Below are positions 51,546 to 59,223 of a stretch of DNA of 64,000 nucleotides, one piece after another. Location of the stretch: positions 2,046,001-2,110,000 of the forward strand of contig NZ_LT629799.1 in NCBI RefSeq assembly GCF_900105785.1, given 5' to 3'. Numbering within the stretch: the first letter of the stretch is position 1; each line of letters begins with the position of its first letter. This stretch comes from Microlunatus sagamiharensis (GTDB taxonomy: Bacteria > Actinomycetota > Actinomycetes > Propionibacteriales > Propionibacteriaceae). The notes beneath the pieces are model-generated. The model was given only the letters and a program-made list of their open reading frames with translations. It had not been told where the DNA came from and made no database searches. Both the position numbers and the translations under genes were made by a program.

Positions 51546-52076
51546 TCAGCTCGACGTGATCGGAGAGTTTGGCAGCGGTTCCGTGGTGCCGTCCGACTCA
51601 ACACCCACCCTCCCGTCGAGCCGCTCGGCAGGGGCTCTCGGCACCGTCAGAGCAAGAAGCGCGATACCGGCCACGCAGAGGGTGAGCATCGCTGTCGAGC
51701 GGTCTTGCCGAGCCGACGCCGCGTCGGACTGCTGTGCGAGCAGCCGGAGGTAGTCGATGGTGGTCCAGCCGTTGACGACCGCTTGCTGCGGCGCTCCTGA
51801 CGCGTTCGCGTTGTTCGCATCGTCGGTGCGCTCGATGACGGCGATCGTGGATGCAGGGTCCGGCGCTTCCGGCGCCATGCCGAACCAGACAGCCGCGGCC
51901 GCCAGCAGCAGGATCACCGCGCCGAGCTGACGGACGCGCGTCCTCGTCGCCACGGTCAAGGCCGTGGAGGACGTCCGCACGGAACCGGGTTGCCGAAGGA
52001 GACCACCGGCGCCAGCCTCCGCGGCGCCTACGGCGTCGACCTCTGTCGGCGGTGTCGGCTGGGACGGTGCGGTCAT
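51546..52076 (-). CDS. Small membrane protein of unknown function
   Basis: 176 aa. ATG 52076 has GAGGAG upstream. Two hydrophobic segments (QLGAVILLLAAAAVWFGM about 62-79 and LTLCVAGIALLALTVP about 134-149) flank a polar loop with NANASGAPQQAVVNG. The N-terminal 55 residues are Pro/Thr-rich and disordered. I do not recognise the family. It is convergent with the lactonase gene (39 nt apart) and divergent from a secreted-protein gene, so it is probably outside the sugar operon. Confidence 0.65.
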   Translation of the reverse strand: MTAPSQPTPPTEVDAVGAAEAGAGGLLRQPGSVRTSSTALTVATRTRVRQLGAVILLLAAAAVWFGMAPEAPDPASTIAVIERTDDANNANASGAPQQAVVNGWTTIDYLRLLAQQSDAASARQDRSTAMLTLCVAGIALLALTVPRAPAERLDGRVGVESDGTTEPLPNSPITSS

Positions 52077-52254
52077 CAGGGGCTCCTCGGAGTGAGTAGG
52101 CGTCGGGTAAGGATGCGGCAGCAGAAGCGCAGCCGCACGGCTTTCCAGGGAAGAACTGCGCCCGCCGCGAGGTCCTGCCAGCACGAGTGCCCCCTCTGGC
52201 GGCTACGGTCTGCCGACCGGGACCGCCTGGGTCCCCGCCCGACCAGGGAGCGAC

Positions 52255-52701
52255 ATGTTCAGACTTCTTCGAGCCGTGCTCGTGGGCGCCGCAGCGTCCG
52301 CGGTGGTGGTGGCCGGCGCCCAGACGGCGAGTGCCGAGAGCTACACGGCCAACTGCTACTCCGACGACGGCGGCAACGACTGCTACGGCTCGCCCCCGGC
52401 GACCTCCGGCCTCGACCTGGCGGCACGGGCTCGCTACACCGACGAGACGAACAAGTTGTGCGTGGCCGACACCCAGGCCGACGGACGCAGCAGCGTCGGC
52501 GTCTACTGGCCCGCCGGGGAGCCCGGGAAGAAGGTTCGGTACTGGAACCACTCAGGCTCCGGTTCGACGACCTGCGCAGGGCTCGGTGGTCTCCGCGAGA
52601 ACGCCGACTACCGCATCCAGGTCTGCCTCGGGGAGTGGGCGAAGCGGGCTGCGAACCGGGTCGTCATCGCCTGCGGACCCGCCACTGCGGTGAGGTTGTA
52701 G
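52255..52701 (+). CDS. Small secreted cysteine-containing protein
   Basis: 148 aa. A Sec signal (RLLRAVLVGAAASAVVVAGA, cleavage after TASA) precedes a mature domain of about 120 residues with six cysteines (NCYSDDGGNDCYG, LCVADT, TTCAGL, VCLGEW, IACGP). It is probably disulfide-bonded and extracellular. I cannot assign a family. AGGGAG lies 6 nt upstream of the ATG, and TACGGT at 52204-52209 is a possible -10. Found in an accessory stretch with low conservation expected. Confidence 0.7.
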   Translation: MFRLLRAVLVGAAASAVVVAGAQTASAESYTANCYSDDGGNDCYGSPPATSGLDLAARARYTDETNKLCVADTQADGRSSVGVYWPAGEPGKKVRYWNHSGSGSTTCAGLGGLRENADYRIQVCLGEWAKRAANRVVIACGPATAVRL

Positions 52702-52718
52702 CCGGAGGTGGACCGACC

Positions 52719-54188
52719 TCAGCGAACGCCCACCATCCGCCTGCTGATCCAGCGCCGACCCACGAGCAGCAATACCCCTACCGCGATCGAGGCGGCGCCG
52801 ATGATCAGGAAGTACGGGGTCTCGGACTCCGGGTCGTAGAAGCCGGCCAGCGTCCCGGCGGTCGCGGTGCCCACGGCGATCGAGAGGAAGTAGAGCGCGA
52901 TCATCTGGGTGTGGAAGGCGGCCGGCGCGAGCTTGGTCGACAGCGACTGCCCCACGGGTGACAGGCAGAGCTCGGCGAGGGTGAAGAAGAACAGGATCAG
53001 CACCAGCCAGAGCAGCGGCGTGCTGTTGGCGGCGCCGTTCGCGTACGGCAGGAACAGCAGGAACGCGACGCCCATGAAGAGGGTGCCGAGCGCGAACTTC
53101 ACGGGCGTCGGCGGCTGACGGTCCCCCAGCCGCGTCCACAGCGCCGCGAACACACCGGCGAAGACGATGATGAAGATCGGGTTGATCGACTGCACGAAGC
53201 TCGGCGGCATCGTCCAGCCGAAGACGTCCCGGTCCAGGCGCTGGTCGGCGTACACGGCGACGACGGTGCTCTGCTGCTGGAACAGCGACCAGAAGACCGC
53301 GCTCGCGACGAACATCGGGATGAACGAGACCACCCGGCTGCGCTCGTCGGCGGTGATCTTGTTCGAGGTCAGGATCACCGCGAACAGCGCGACGGTGGCC
53401 ACGACGGTCACGCCGACGACGATGGCCGAGAGCCGGTCGGCGGTGATGATGCCCGCGACGGAGAGCACGACGACCAGCAGCACGACGACGACCGCCGCGC
53501 TGCCGTACCTGACCTTGCCGCGGCGGTCGAGCGGGTTGGCGACCGTGTGGCCGACGCCGCCGAGGGTGCGCCGGCGCAGCAGCAGGTACTGGGTGAGGCC
53601 GAGCGCCATGCCGACGGCGGCCAGCCCGAAGCCCCAGTGGAAGCCCTTCATGCCCTGCAGCAGACCGGTGAGCAGCGGCCCGACCAGGGCACCGATGTTG
53701 ACGCCCATGTAGTAGATCGAGAAGCCGGCGTCGCGCCGCGTGTCCTCCGGCGAGTAAAGGTCGCCGAGCACCGAGCTGGTCGTCGTCTTCAGCGAACCTG
53801 AGCCGAGCGCGATGCACACCAGCCCGATCCCGACCCCGCCGAGCCCGGGGACGACGGCGAGCGAGATGTGGCCGAGCATGATCACGACGGCGGCGACGAG
53901 CAGGGTGCGTTCCGCGCCGAGGAGGCGGTCGGCGACCCAGGCGCCGAGGATCGCCGAGAGGTAGACGAGCCCGCCGTACGCGCCGACGATCGACGTCGCG
54001 GCGCCCTGCTCCAGCCCGAGCCCACCCTCGGTCAGGCTGTAGTACAGGTAGTAGACGAGGATGCCCTGCATCCCGTAGAAGCTGAACCGCTCCCACATCT
54101 CCACGCCGGCGAGGTTCGCCAGGCCCAGCGGGTGGCCGAAGAACGTACGCCCGGCGCTCGGCCGGTCCTGGTCGACGACGGTGCTCAT
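52719..54188 (-). CDS. POT/PTR2-family proton-dependent oligopeptide transporter
   Basis: 489 aa, 12-14 helices. The POT signature EMWERFSFYGMQGILVYYLY is present (ExxER type), with SSVLGDLYSPEDTRRDAGFS and IYYMGVNIGALVGPLLTGLL. The C-terminal helix FFTLAELCLSPVGQSLSTKL is also diagnostic. It imports di- and tripeptides by proton symport. ATG 54188 is followed upstream by a 90-nt divergent region to the glycosidase gene. It is probably unrelated to the sugar pathway around it. Confidence 0.92.
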   Translation of the reverse strand: MSTVVDQDRPSAGRTFFGHPLGLANLAGVEMWERFSFYGMQGILVYYLYYSLTEGGLGLEQGAATSIVGAYGGLVYLSAILGAWVADRLLGAERTLLVAAVVIMLGHISLAVVPGLGGVGIGLVCIALGSGSLKTTTSSVLGDLYSPEDTRRDAGFSIYYMGVNIGALVGPLLTGLLQGMKGFHWGFGLAAVGMALGLTQYLLLRRRTLGGVGHTVANPLDRRGKVRYGSAAVVVVLLVVVLSVAGIITADRLSAIVVGVTVVATVALFAVILTSNKITADERSRVVSFIPMFVASAVFWSLFQQQSTVVAVYADQRLDRDVFGWTMPPSFVQSINPIFIIVFAGVFAALWTRLGDRQPPTPVKFALGTLFMGVAFLLFLPYANGAANSTPLLWLVLILFFFTLAELCLSPVGQSLSTKLAPAAFHTQMIALYFLSIAVGTATAGTLAGFYDPESETPYFLIIGAASIAVGVLLLVGRRWISRRMVGVR

Positions 54189-54278
54189 CCGGGCAGAATC
54201 GCACGGTCGACACCGAGCCTGAGGGGCCACCCCGGCGGGTCGCCGGAACCGTCGGACGGCGCGGCTACGGTCGAGCGC

Positions 54279-55727
54279 GTGCCTCCTTCCCGGCCGGACC
54301 ACCGTCTCGACCTCACCCGCCTGCCGGAGCCCGTCCTCGACGCAGCACCGGACCTGGTCGCGCTCTACTGGACGGCCTGGGAGACGGCGTGGACCCACGT
54401 CGTCGAGCAGGCCGGCGTCCCGCGCTCGCCCTACATGGACGAGGGCTTCGACCCCGACGTCATCTGGATCTGGGACACCTGCCTGATGACCCACTTCTGC
54501 AAGTACGCGCCCGAGGACTTCCCGGGCATCGAGAGCCTGCAGAACTTCTACGGCCCGCTGCACGACGGCGCGCCCTCGGCGCTGCAGATCCAGCACCCCG
54601 ACAACCCGCCGCTCTTCGCCTGGGCCGAGGAGGAGTACGTCCGCCACACCGGCGACCTCGAGCACGTGGCCCGGCTGCTGGACGCCGGCTACCTGCAGCG
54701 GCACTTTGCCTGGTTCGACACGGTCGCCCCCAGGACGGTCCTGCCCGTCTCGGTCATGCCGACGACGATCGAACGGCGCCCGGAGGGCTACCGCTGGGGC
54801 GCCATCCAGAGCGGCATGGACAACACGCCCCGGGCCGGCGAGGCCACCTGGTACGGCAACTCCCGGGGCGGCATCCTGTGGCTCGACGCCCTGGCCCAGC
54901 AGGCGCTCTCCGCGCAGAGCATCGCCCGCCTCGCCCGGCTCGTCGACCGGCCTGCGCTGGCCGAGGAGTACGAGGCCCGGCACGCGTCGCTCTGCGCCGA
55001 GCTCCAGCACCACTGGGACGACGAGGACCAGACCTTCTACGACCGCGTGGAGACCGCGCCCTTCCCGTTCCGGCGCGTGGTCACGCCGGCGGCTTACTGG
55101 CCGTTGCTGGCCGGGGCCTGCAGCCCGGAGCAGGCGCACGCGCTGGCCGATCTCCTTGCTGACCCGGGCAAGTTGGGCGGCCCGGTGCCGTGGCCGTCGG
55201 TCGCCCGGGACGACCCGGCCTTCCGCGCCGACGGGCAGTACTGGCGCGGCGGCGTCTGGGTGCCGCTGGCGTACATGAGCGCTCGCGCCTTGGCCGACCA
55301 CGGCCACGCGGGGCTGGCGCGGACCGCGTCGCGGGCCCTGCTGGACCACATGGCCGCGACCTGGTCAGGCTGCTCCCCGCAGACGATCTGGGAGGCGTAT
55401 GCGCCCGTCGAAGCGAGGCCTGCGACGGACAAGGACGGTCGGACCACGGTGCGGCCGGCGTTCTGCGGCTGGTCGGCGCTCGGACCGATCTCGATGCTGA
55501 TCGAGCACGTGCTCGGCTTCCGCGTCGACGCCACCGCGCAGACGGTGCACTGGGACCCCGACGGGCCGGGTCGTCAGGGCATCCGTCGGCTGCGGTGCGG
55601 CCCCGCCACCCTCGACGCGGTGGCCGAGGGCGGCGAGGTCGTCCTCGACACGGACCGGTCGATCACGCTGGTGCTGTCCGGCTGCCGGATCGAGCTCGAC
55701 GCCGGGCACCACGTGCTCAGCCCTTGA
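54279..55727 (+). CDS. Cytoplasmic (alpha/alpha)6-barrel glycosidase, MGH1/GH63-like
   Basis: 482 aa, no signal peptide. PYMDEGFDPDVIWIWDTCLM, ESLQNFYGPLHDGAPSALQI, WGAIQSGMDNTPRAGEATWY, FRRVVTPAAYWPLLAGACSP and SGCSPQTIWEAYAPVEARPA match the mannosylglycerate-hydrolase-1/GH63-type barrel; the Asp in SGMDNTP and the Glu in WEAYAP are likely catalytic. It probably cleaves an oligosaccharide or glycoside delivered by the adjacent importer. GTG 54279 comes 7 nt after TACGGT (54266-54271), suggesting a leaderless transcript. Its 3' end overlaps the convergent permease gene by 11 nt. Confidence 0.8.
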   Translation: MPPSRPDHRLDLTRLPEPVLDAAPDLVALYWTAWETAWTHVVEQAGVPRSPYMDEGFDPDVIWIWDTCLMTHFCKYAPEDFPGIESLQNFYGPLHDGAPSALQIQHPDNPPLFAWAEEEYVRHTGDLEHVARLLDAGYLQRHFAWFDTVAPRTVLPVSVMPTTIERRPEGYRWGAIQSGMDNTPRAGEATWYGNSRGGILWLDALAQQALSAQSIARLARLVDRPALAEEYEARHASLCAELQHHWDDEDQTFYDRVETAPFPFRRVVTPAAYWPLLAGACSPEQAHALADLLADPGKLGGPVPWPSVARDDPAFRADGQYWRGGVWVPLAYMSARALADHGHAGLARTASRALLDHMAATWSGCSPQTIWEAYAPVEARPATDKDGRTTVRPAFCGWSALGPISMLIEHVLGFRVDATAQTVHWDPDGPGRQGIRRLRCGPATLDAVAEGGEVVLDTDRSITLVLSGCRIELDAGHHVLSP

Positions 55728-56667
55728 CCGCTCCCACCGTCTGGCCGCGCATCAGGAAGCGCTGCGCGCCGAGGAAGACGATCAGCAGCGGCAGCATGCT
55801 GAGGAACGTCGCCAGGGCGAGCTGGGGCATGTAGAGCTTGACGTTCAGCCCGGCCGCGACGGTCGGGTTGAACAGCGGGCTCGCGCCGATCAGCTGCTGC
55901 AGGCCGATCGAGACCGTGTTGTTGTTCTGGTTGGAGCTGAGCAGCGCGAGCGGCAGGAAGAAGTTCGTCCAGTTGGCCACGAAGGAGAAGAACGTGACCA
56001 GCGCGACGGCCTGCTTGGAGATCGGGACCGCGACCTTCGTGAAGATCGAGATCTCGTTCAGCCCGTCGATGCGCGCCGCCTCCACCAGCTCGGGCGGCAT
56101 GGTGGTCATGAAGTGGATGTAGGCGAGGTAGGTCCCGAAGGGGAAGAACCCCATGATCACCACGACCGGCCACAGCTGCCCGACCGCGCCGATGGCCGCG
56201 ACCTCGAGGAAGAGCGGGATGACCAGGACCGTGTTCGGCATGACCATCGCCAGCAGCGTCACGAAGAGCAGCACCCGCCGGCCGCGGAACCGCAGCCGGG
56301 CCATCGCGTAGCCGGCCGGGATCGCGGCGACGACCGCGATCAGGGCGCCGCCGACGGAGACGACCAGCGAGTTGGCCATCCAGCGGACGAACAGCCCGCC
56401 GCTGCCCGGCCCGAAGCCGTTGACCTGCGACCAGGAGTAGACGGCGTTGCTCCACGACACCCCGCCGAGCCCCAGGAAGCCGCCCTGCCCGGCCGCCACC
56501 TCGTCGGCGTCGCGGAAGGACATGGCGACGAAGCCGACGATCGGGAACACGAAGGCGGCCGCGACGAGGAGCATCGTGACGATGCGGGCCAGACGGTTCA
56601 GCGACATCGGACGACGACCGGCGCCCGTGCGCGCACTCGCCTCGGGAGTCGCTACGGCGACGGCCAT
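55717..56667 (-). CDS. Carbohydrate ABC transporter permease, MalG type
   Basis: 316 aa with six helices: VTMLLVAAAFVFPIVGFVAM, VVSVGGALIAVVAAIPAGYA, FVTLLAMVMPNTVLVIPLFL and others. EAA loop: MPPELVEAARIDGLNEISIF. C-terminus RFLMRGQTVGAVKG. ATG overlaps the partner permease stop by one base (TGATG). Part of a CUT1-type importer with the lipoprotein at 57.6-59.0 kb; no ATPase in the cluster. Confidence 0.93.
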   Translation of the reverse strand: MAVAVATPEASARTGAGRRPMSLNRLARIVTMLLVAAAFVFPIVGFVAMSFRDADEVAAGQGGFLGLGGVSWSNAVYSWSQVNGFGPGSGGLFVRWMANSLVVSVGGALIAVVAAIPAGYAMARLRFRGRRVLLFVTLLAMVMPNTVLVIPLFLEVAAIGAVGQLWPVVVIMGFFPFGTYLAYIHFMTTMPPELVEAARIDGLNEISIFTKVAVPISKQAVALVTFFSFVANWTNFFLPLALLSSNQNNNTVSIGLQQLIGASPLFNPTVAAGLNVKLYMPQLALATFLSMLPLLIVFLGAQRFLMRGQTVGAVKG

Positions 56668-57647
56668 CAGTTGGTCTCCTCGCTGAACAGCCCGCTCTTG
56701 AAGACGATGATCAGGCCGATCCCCAGCGTGATCGCGAGCAGGATGAGCGACATCGCGGCGGCGGCCGGGAAGTTGTAGTTCGAGAACGCGAACGCGTAGC
56801 CGAGCTGGCTCGGCGAGTACTGGTCGGGCAGCGCGTTGGACGCCACCTGGTCGAGCAGCTGCGGCTCCAGGAAGAGCTGGAAGCCGTACGCGAGGTTCAT
56901 CAGGGCGGCGTAGCCGATCCACGGCCGGATGATCGGCAGCTTGACGTCCCACGCCACCCGCCAGGGACCGGCGCCGTCGATCTGCGCGGCCTCGAGCACG
57001 GCGTCGTCGATGCCGTTCAGGCCGCCGTTGACGATCACGATCCAGGTGCCGACGCCCTGGAAGAAGAGCATCGCCGCGAGGATGAAGGACAGGTTGTTCC
57101 CCGAGACGACGACCGACTTGATGTCGGTCAGCCCGAGCGCGTTCCAGAAGCCCTGGATCGGCGACGAGCTCGGGTTGAGCAGGTAGACCCAGAGCACGAA
57201 GTTCGCCACGCCGGCCAGCGCACCGGGCACGTAGTAGATGAACCGCATGGCGTTGCCGAAGCGGCCCGGGCTCGCGTGCACGAGCAGCGCCAGGCCGACG
57301 ACGCCGATCATCATGATCGGCAGCCACACGACCAGGACGCTGGCGATGTTGCCGAAGGTCCGCAGGAAGCGGAAGTCGGTGACGACGGTCTCGAAGCTCT
57401 TGAGCCCGCCGAAGCCGACCGCCGGGTTGAGCGGGGTCGGCGGGGTCTGCAGCGCGGTCACGAAGGCGTAGCCGATCGGGATCACCCCCGCGATCAGCAG
57501 CAGGACGACGTACGGCGCGCAGAGCGTCCACGCGCCGGCCGTCTCGACGCGCCGCGAGGTGCGTCGAGACGGCTGCCCGGGCGGGCCCGTGGTGACGGCC
57601 TCGGCCGTCACCACGGAACCCGTCGAGGCCGAGGAGGCCACGGTCAT
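56667..57647 (-). CDS. Carbohydrate ABC transporter permease, MalF type
   Basis: 326 aa, N-terminal cytoplasmic tail then six helices (AGAWTLCAPYVVLLLIAGVI first). EAA loop: IDDAVLEAAQIDGAGPWRVA. MRFIYYVPGALAGVANFVLW and FQLFLEPQLLDQVASNALPD are typical. ATG 57647 overlaps the SBP stop by 4 nt. It pairs with the MalG-type protein. Substrate should be the sugar degraded by the neighbouring AKR/FucU enzymes. Confidence 0.93.
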   Translation of the reverse strand: MTVASSASTGSVVTAEAVTTGPPGQPSRRTSRRVETAGAWTLCAPYVVLLLIAGVIPIGYAFVTALQTPPTPLNPAVGFGGLKSFETVVTDFRFLRTFGNIASVLVVWLPIMMIGVVGLALLVHASPGRFGNAMRFIYYVPGALAGVANFVLWVYLLNPSSSPIQGFWNALGLTDIKSVVVSGNNLSFILAAMLFFQGVGTWIVIVNGGLNGIDDAVLEAAQIDGAGPWRVAWDVKLPIIRPWIGYAALMNLAYGFQLFLEPQLLDQVASNALPDQYSPSQLGYAFAFSNYNFPAAAAMSLILLAITLGIGLIIVFKSGLFSEETN

Positions 57648-59002
57648 GGGGTGGTCTTCACCTCGTAGCCCTGGGACTTGGCCTGGTTGTTCAGCTCGCT
57701 GCCGAAGTTCGTCCAGGCGTCGTCGAAGCTCTTGCCGGCGACGAGGTCCTTGGCGACGGTCTCGGTCCAGATGCCGCCGGTGTTGTAGAGCGTGTACGCG
57801 TGGTCGCCGGGGACGTAGGTGGCCGCGGTCTTGAAGGCCGAGAAGGTCGCGTCGTTGTCGGCGAAGTACTTCGCGGACTTCTGCTTGGCGATCCAGTCGT
57901 CCTGGACGGGCCCGTACGCCGGCAGCCCGGTGCTCAGCTCGACCTGCCAGCGCGGGTCGCTGACCACGAACTTGGCGAAGGTGAGCGTGTTGTCGAGCTG
58001 CTTGCCGGTGATGTGGCTGGAGACGCCCCACAGGCCGCCGCCCTCGTTGCCGGTGGAGGGCTTGGACTCGCCCTGCCAGGTCAGCGGCTCGGTCGCCGTC
58101 ATCGTGCCCGCGTCGATCTTCCAGGTCTGGTTGAACAGGTAGTCGCCCCACCAGAGCGCCCCGGGGCTCATGACCAGGTCCTTGCCGGTCTTGGCCGCGT
58201 CGGCGTCGAAGATGCCGAGGTTCGAGGCCGCCTTGCCCTGGACCATCTCGGCGACGAGCTTCTTGGCCCGCTGGCACTTGGCGTCGTCGAGGTTGATCAG
58301 CACCGAGGTCTCGGACAGGCGCTGGTTGGTCGGGCAGCCGCTCGCCCACAGGTAGCGGTCCGGCGCGTACGCGTCGCCGAGGAACGCGCTGACCTTGCCC
58401 GGGTGCTCGGAGGCGATCTTGACCGCGAGCGTCCCGTAGTCCTCCCACGTCTTCGGCGGGGTGTAGCCGTTGGCGTCGAAGAACTTCTTGTTGTACCAGA
58501 ACACGTCCGGGGCCGCGTCGTTGCGCAGGCACCGGATCTTGTCGTCGATGTTGCACGGGGCGAGGATCGCCGGGTCGTAGTTCTTGATCGTGTCGGGCAC
58601 CAGCGAGGTCAGGTCGGCGGCGTAGTTGATCTGCGCGCCGGCGGCCCAGGCGATGTCGTCGTTGGACGGGAAGAAGATCGCGTCCGGCCAGCCCTGCTTG
58701 GCCTGGTTGAACTGCGCGAACTGCTGCGAGAGCGCCTTGCTGCCGACCGTGCCGTCGATCTGGTTGATCGTCGTCGGGATCTCGGGGTGCGCCTTCTTGA
58801 ACGCCTCCGCCGCGGGCACGCGGGGCGGGTCGACCCACACGGTGATCGCGCCGCCGGAGTCCGTCTGCGCCGGCGCCGAGGCACCCGGCTGGCCCGGGAG
58901 CCCGCCCCCGCCGCCGCACGCCGAGGCCACGAGCAGCGCGAGCGCGGCGCCGACCAGGCCCAGCGTGGTCCGCGGCCGAGCCGCGATGTCCTTGGTCTTC
59001 AT
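57644..59002 (-). CDS. Carbohydrate ABC transporter substrate-binding lipoprotein
   Basis: 452 aa. Lipoprotein signal TLGLVGAALALLVASAC with lipobox ASAC and a Gly-rich linker (CGGGGGLPGQPG). SBP domain: ITVWVDPPRVPAAEAFKKAH, SQQFAQFNQAKQGWPDAIFF, DAAPDVFWYNKKFFDANGYT and MSPGALWWGDYLFNQTWKID. ATG at 59002 has AGGAGAGTCA upstream. First gene of the importer operon, controlled by a LacI operator at 59042-59055 in the divergent region. Confidence 0.92.
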   Translation of the reverse strand: MKTKDIAARPRTTLGLVGAALALLVASACGGGGGLPGQPGASAPAQTDSGGAITVWVDPPRVPAAEAFKKAHPEIPTTINQIDGTVGSKALSQQFAQFNQAKQGWPDAIFFPSNDDIAWAAGAQINYAADLTSLVPDTIKNYDPAILAPCNIDDKIRCLRNDAAPDVFWYNKKFFDANGYTPPKTWEDYGTLAVKIASEHPGKVSAFLGDAYAPDRYLWASGCPTNQRLSETSVLINLDDAKCQRAKKLVAEMVQGKAASNLGIFDADAAKTGKDLVMSPGALWWGDYLFNQTWKIDAGTMTATEPLTWQGESKPSTGNEGGGLWGVSSHITGKQLDNTLTFAKFVVSDPRWQVELSTGLPAYGPVQDDWIAKQKSAKYFADNDATFSAFKTAATYVPGDHAYTLYNTGGIWTETVAKDLVAGKSFDDAWTNFGSELNNQAKSQGYEVKTTP

Positions 59003-59041
59003 TGACTCTCCTGTCACGCGCCAGGTCGGCGAACCCGCCGG

Positions 59042-59101
59042 GCGAAACGTTTTGCGTTCTGGACGAGAGGGAACCTACTCACGCCGCTCCCGCACTGTCA
59101 A
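59042..59101 (-). promoter_or_regulatory. Minus-strand promoter and LacI operator for the ABC importer operon
   Basis: On the minus strand TTGACA (59101-59096) and TAGGTT (59077-59072) are spaced 18 nt. GCGAAACGTTTTGC (59042-59055), a palindrome with one mismatched pair centred on CG, lies just downstream of the predicted transcription start. It should be bound by the LacI regulator at 60.3 kb, whose second site is on the other side of this region. Confidence 0.68.
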
Positions 59102-59115
59102 CGACTCTGGTGCCG

Positions 59116-59185
59116 ACGTTTGATCACGATCGGAGATCGTTGACAGCGGTGCCACGCCCTCGTAGGGTCCGGTCGAATCGTTTCG
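59116..59185 (+). promoter_or_regulatory. Plus-strand promoter and LacI operator for the AKR-lacI-fucU operon, with shared 13-mer
   Basis: TTGACA (59140-59145) and TAGGGT (59163-59168) are spaced 17 nt. CGAATCGTTTCG (59174-59185), one mismatch from a perfect palindrome, covers the predicted start of transcription. Upstream of it, ACGTTTGATCACG (59116-59128) is identical to the site at 42402-42414. The two operators in this 221-nt region share the CGTTTCG half-site. Confidence 0.66.
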
Positions 59186-59223
59186 TCTTTGGGGAGCGCG
59201 CCTCTCCGCCCGAAGGAGTCCCT

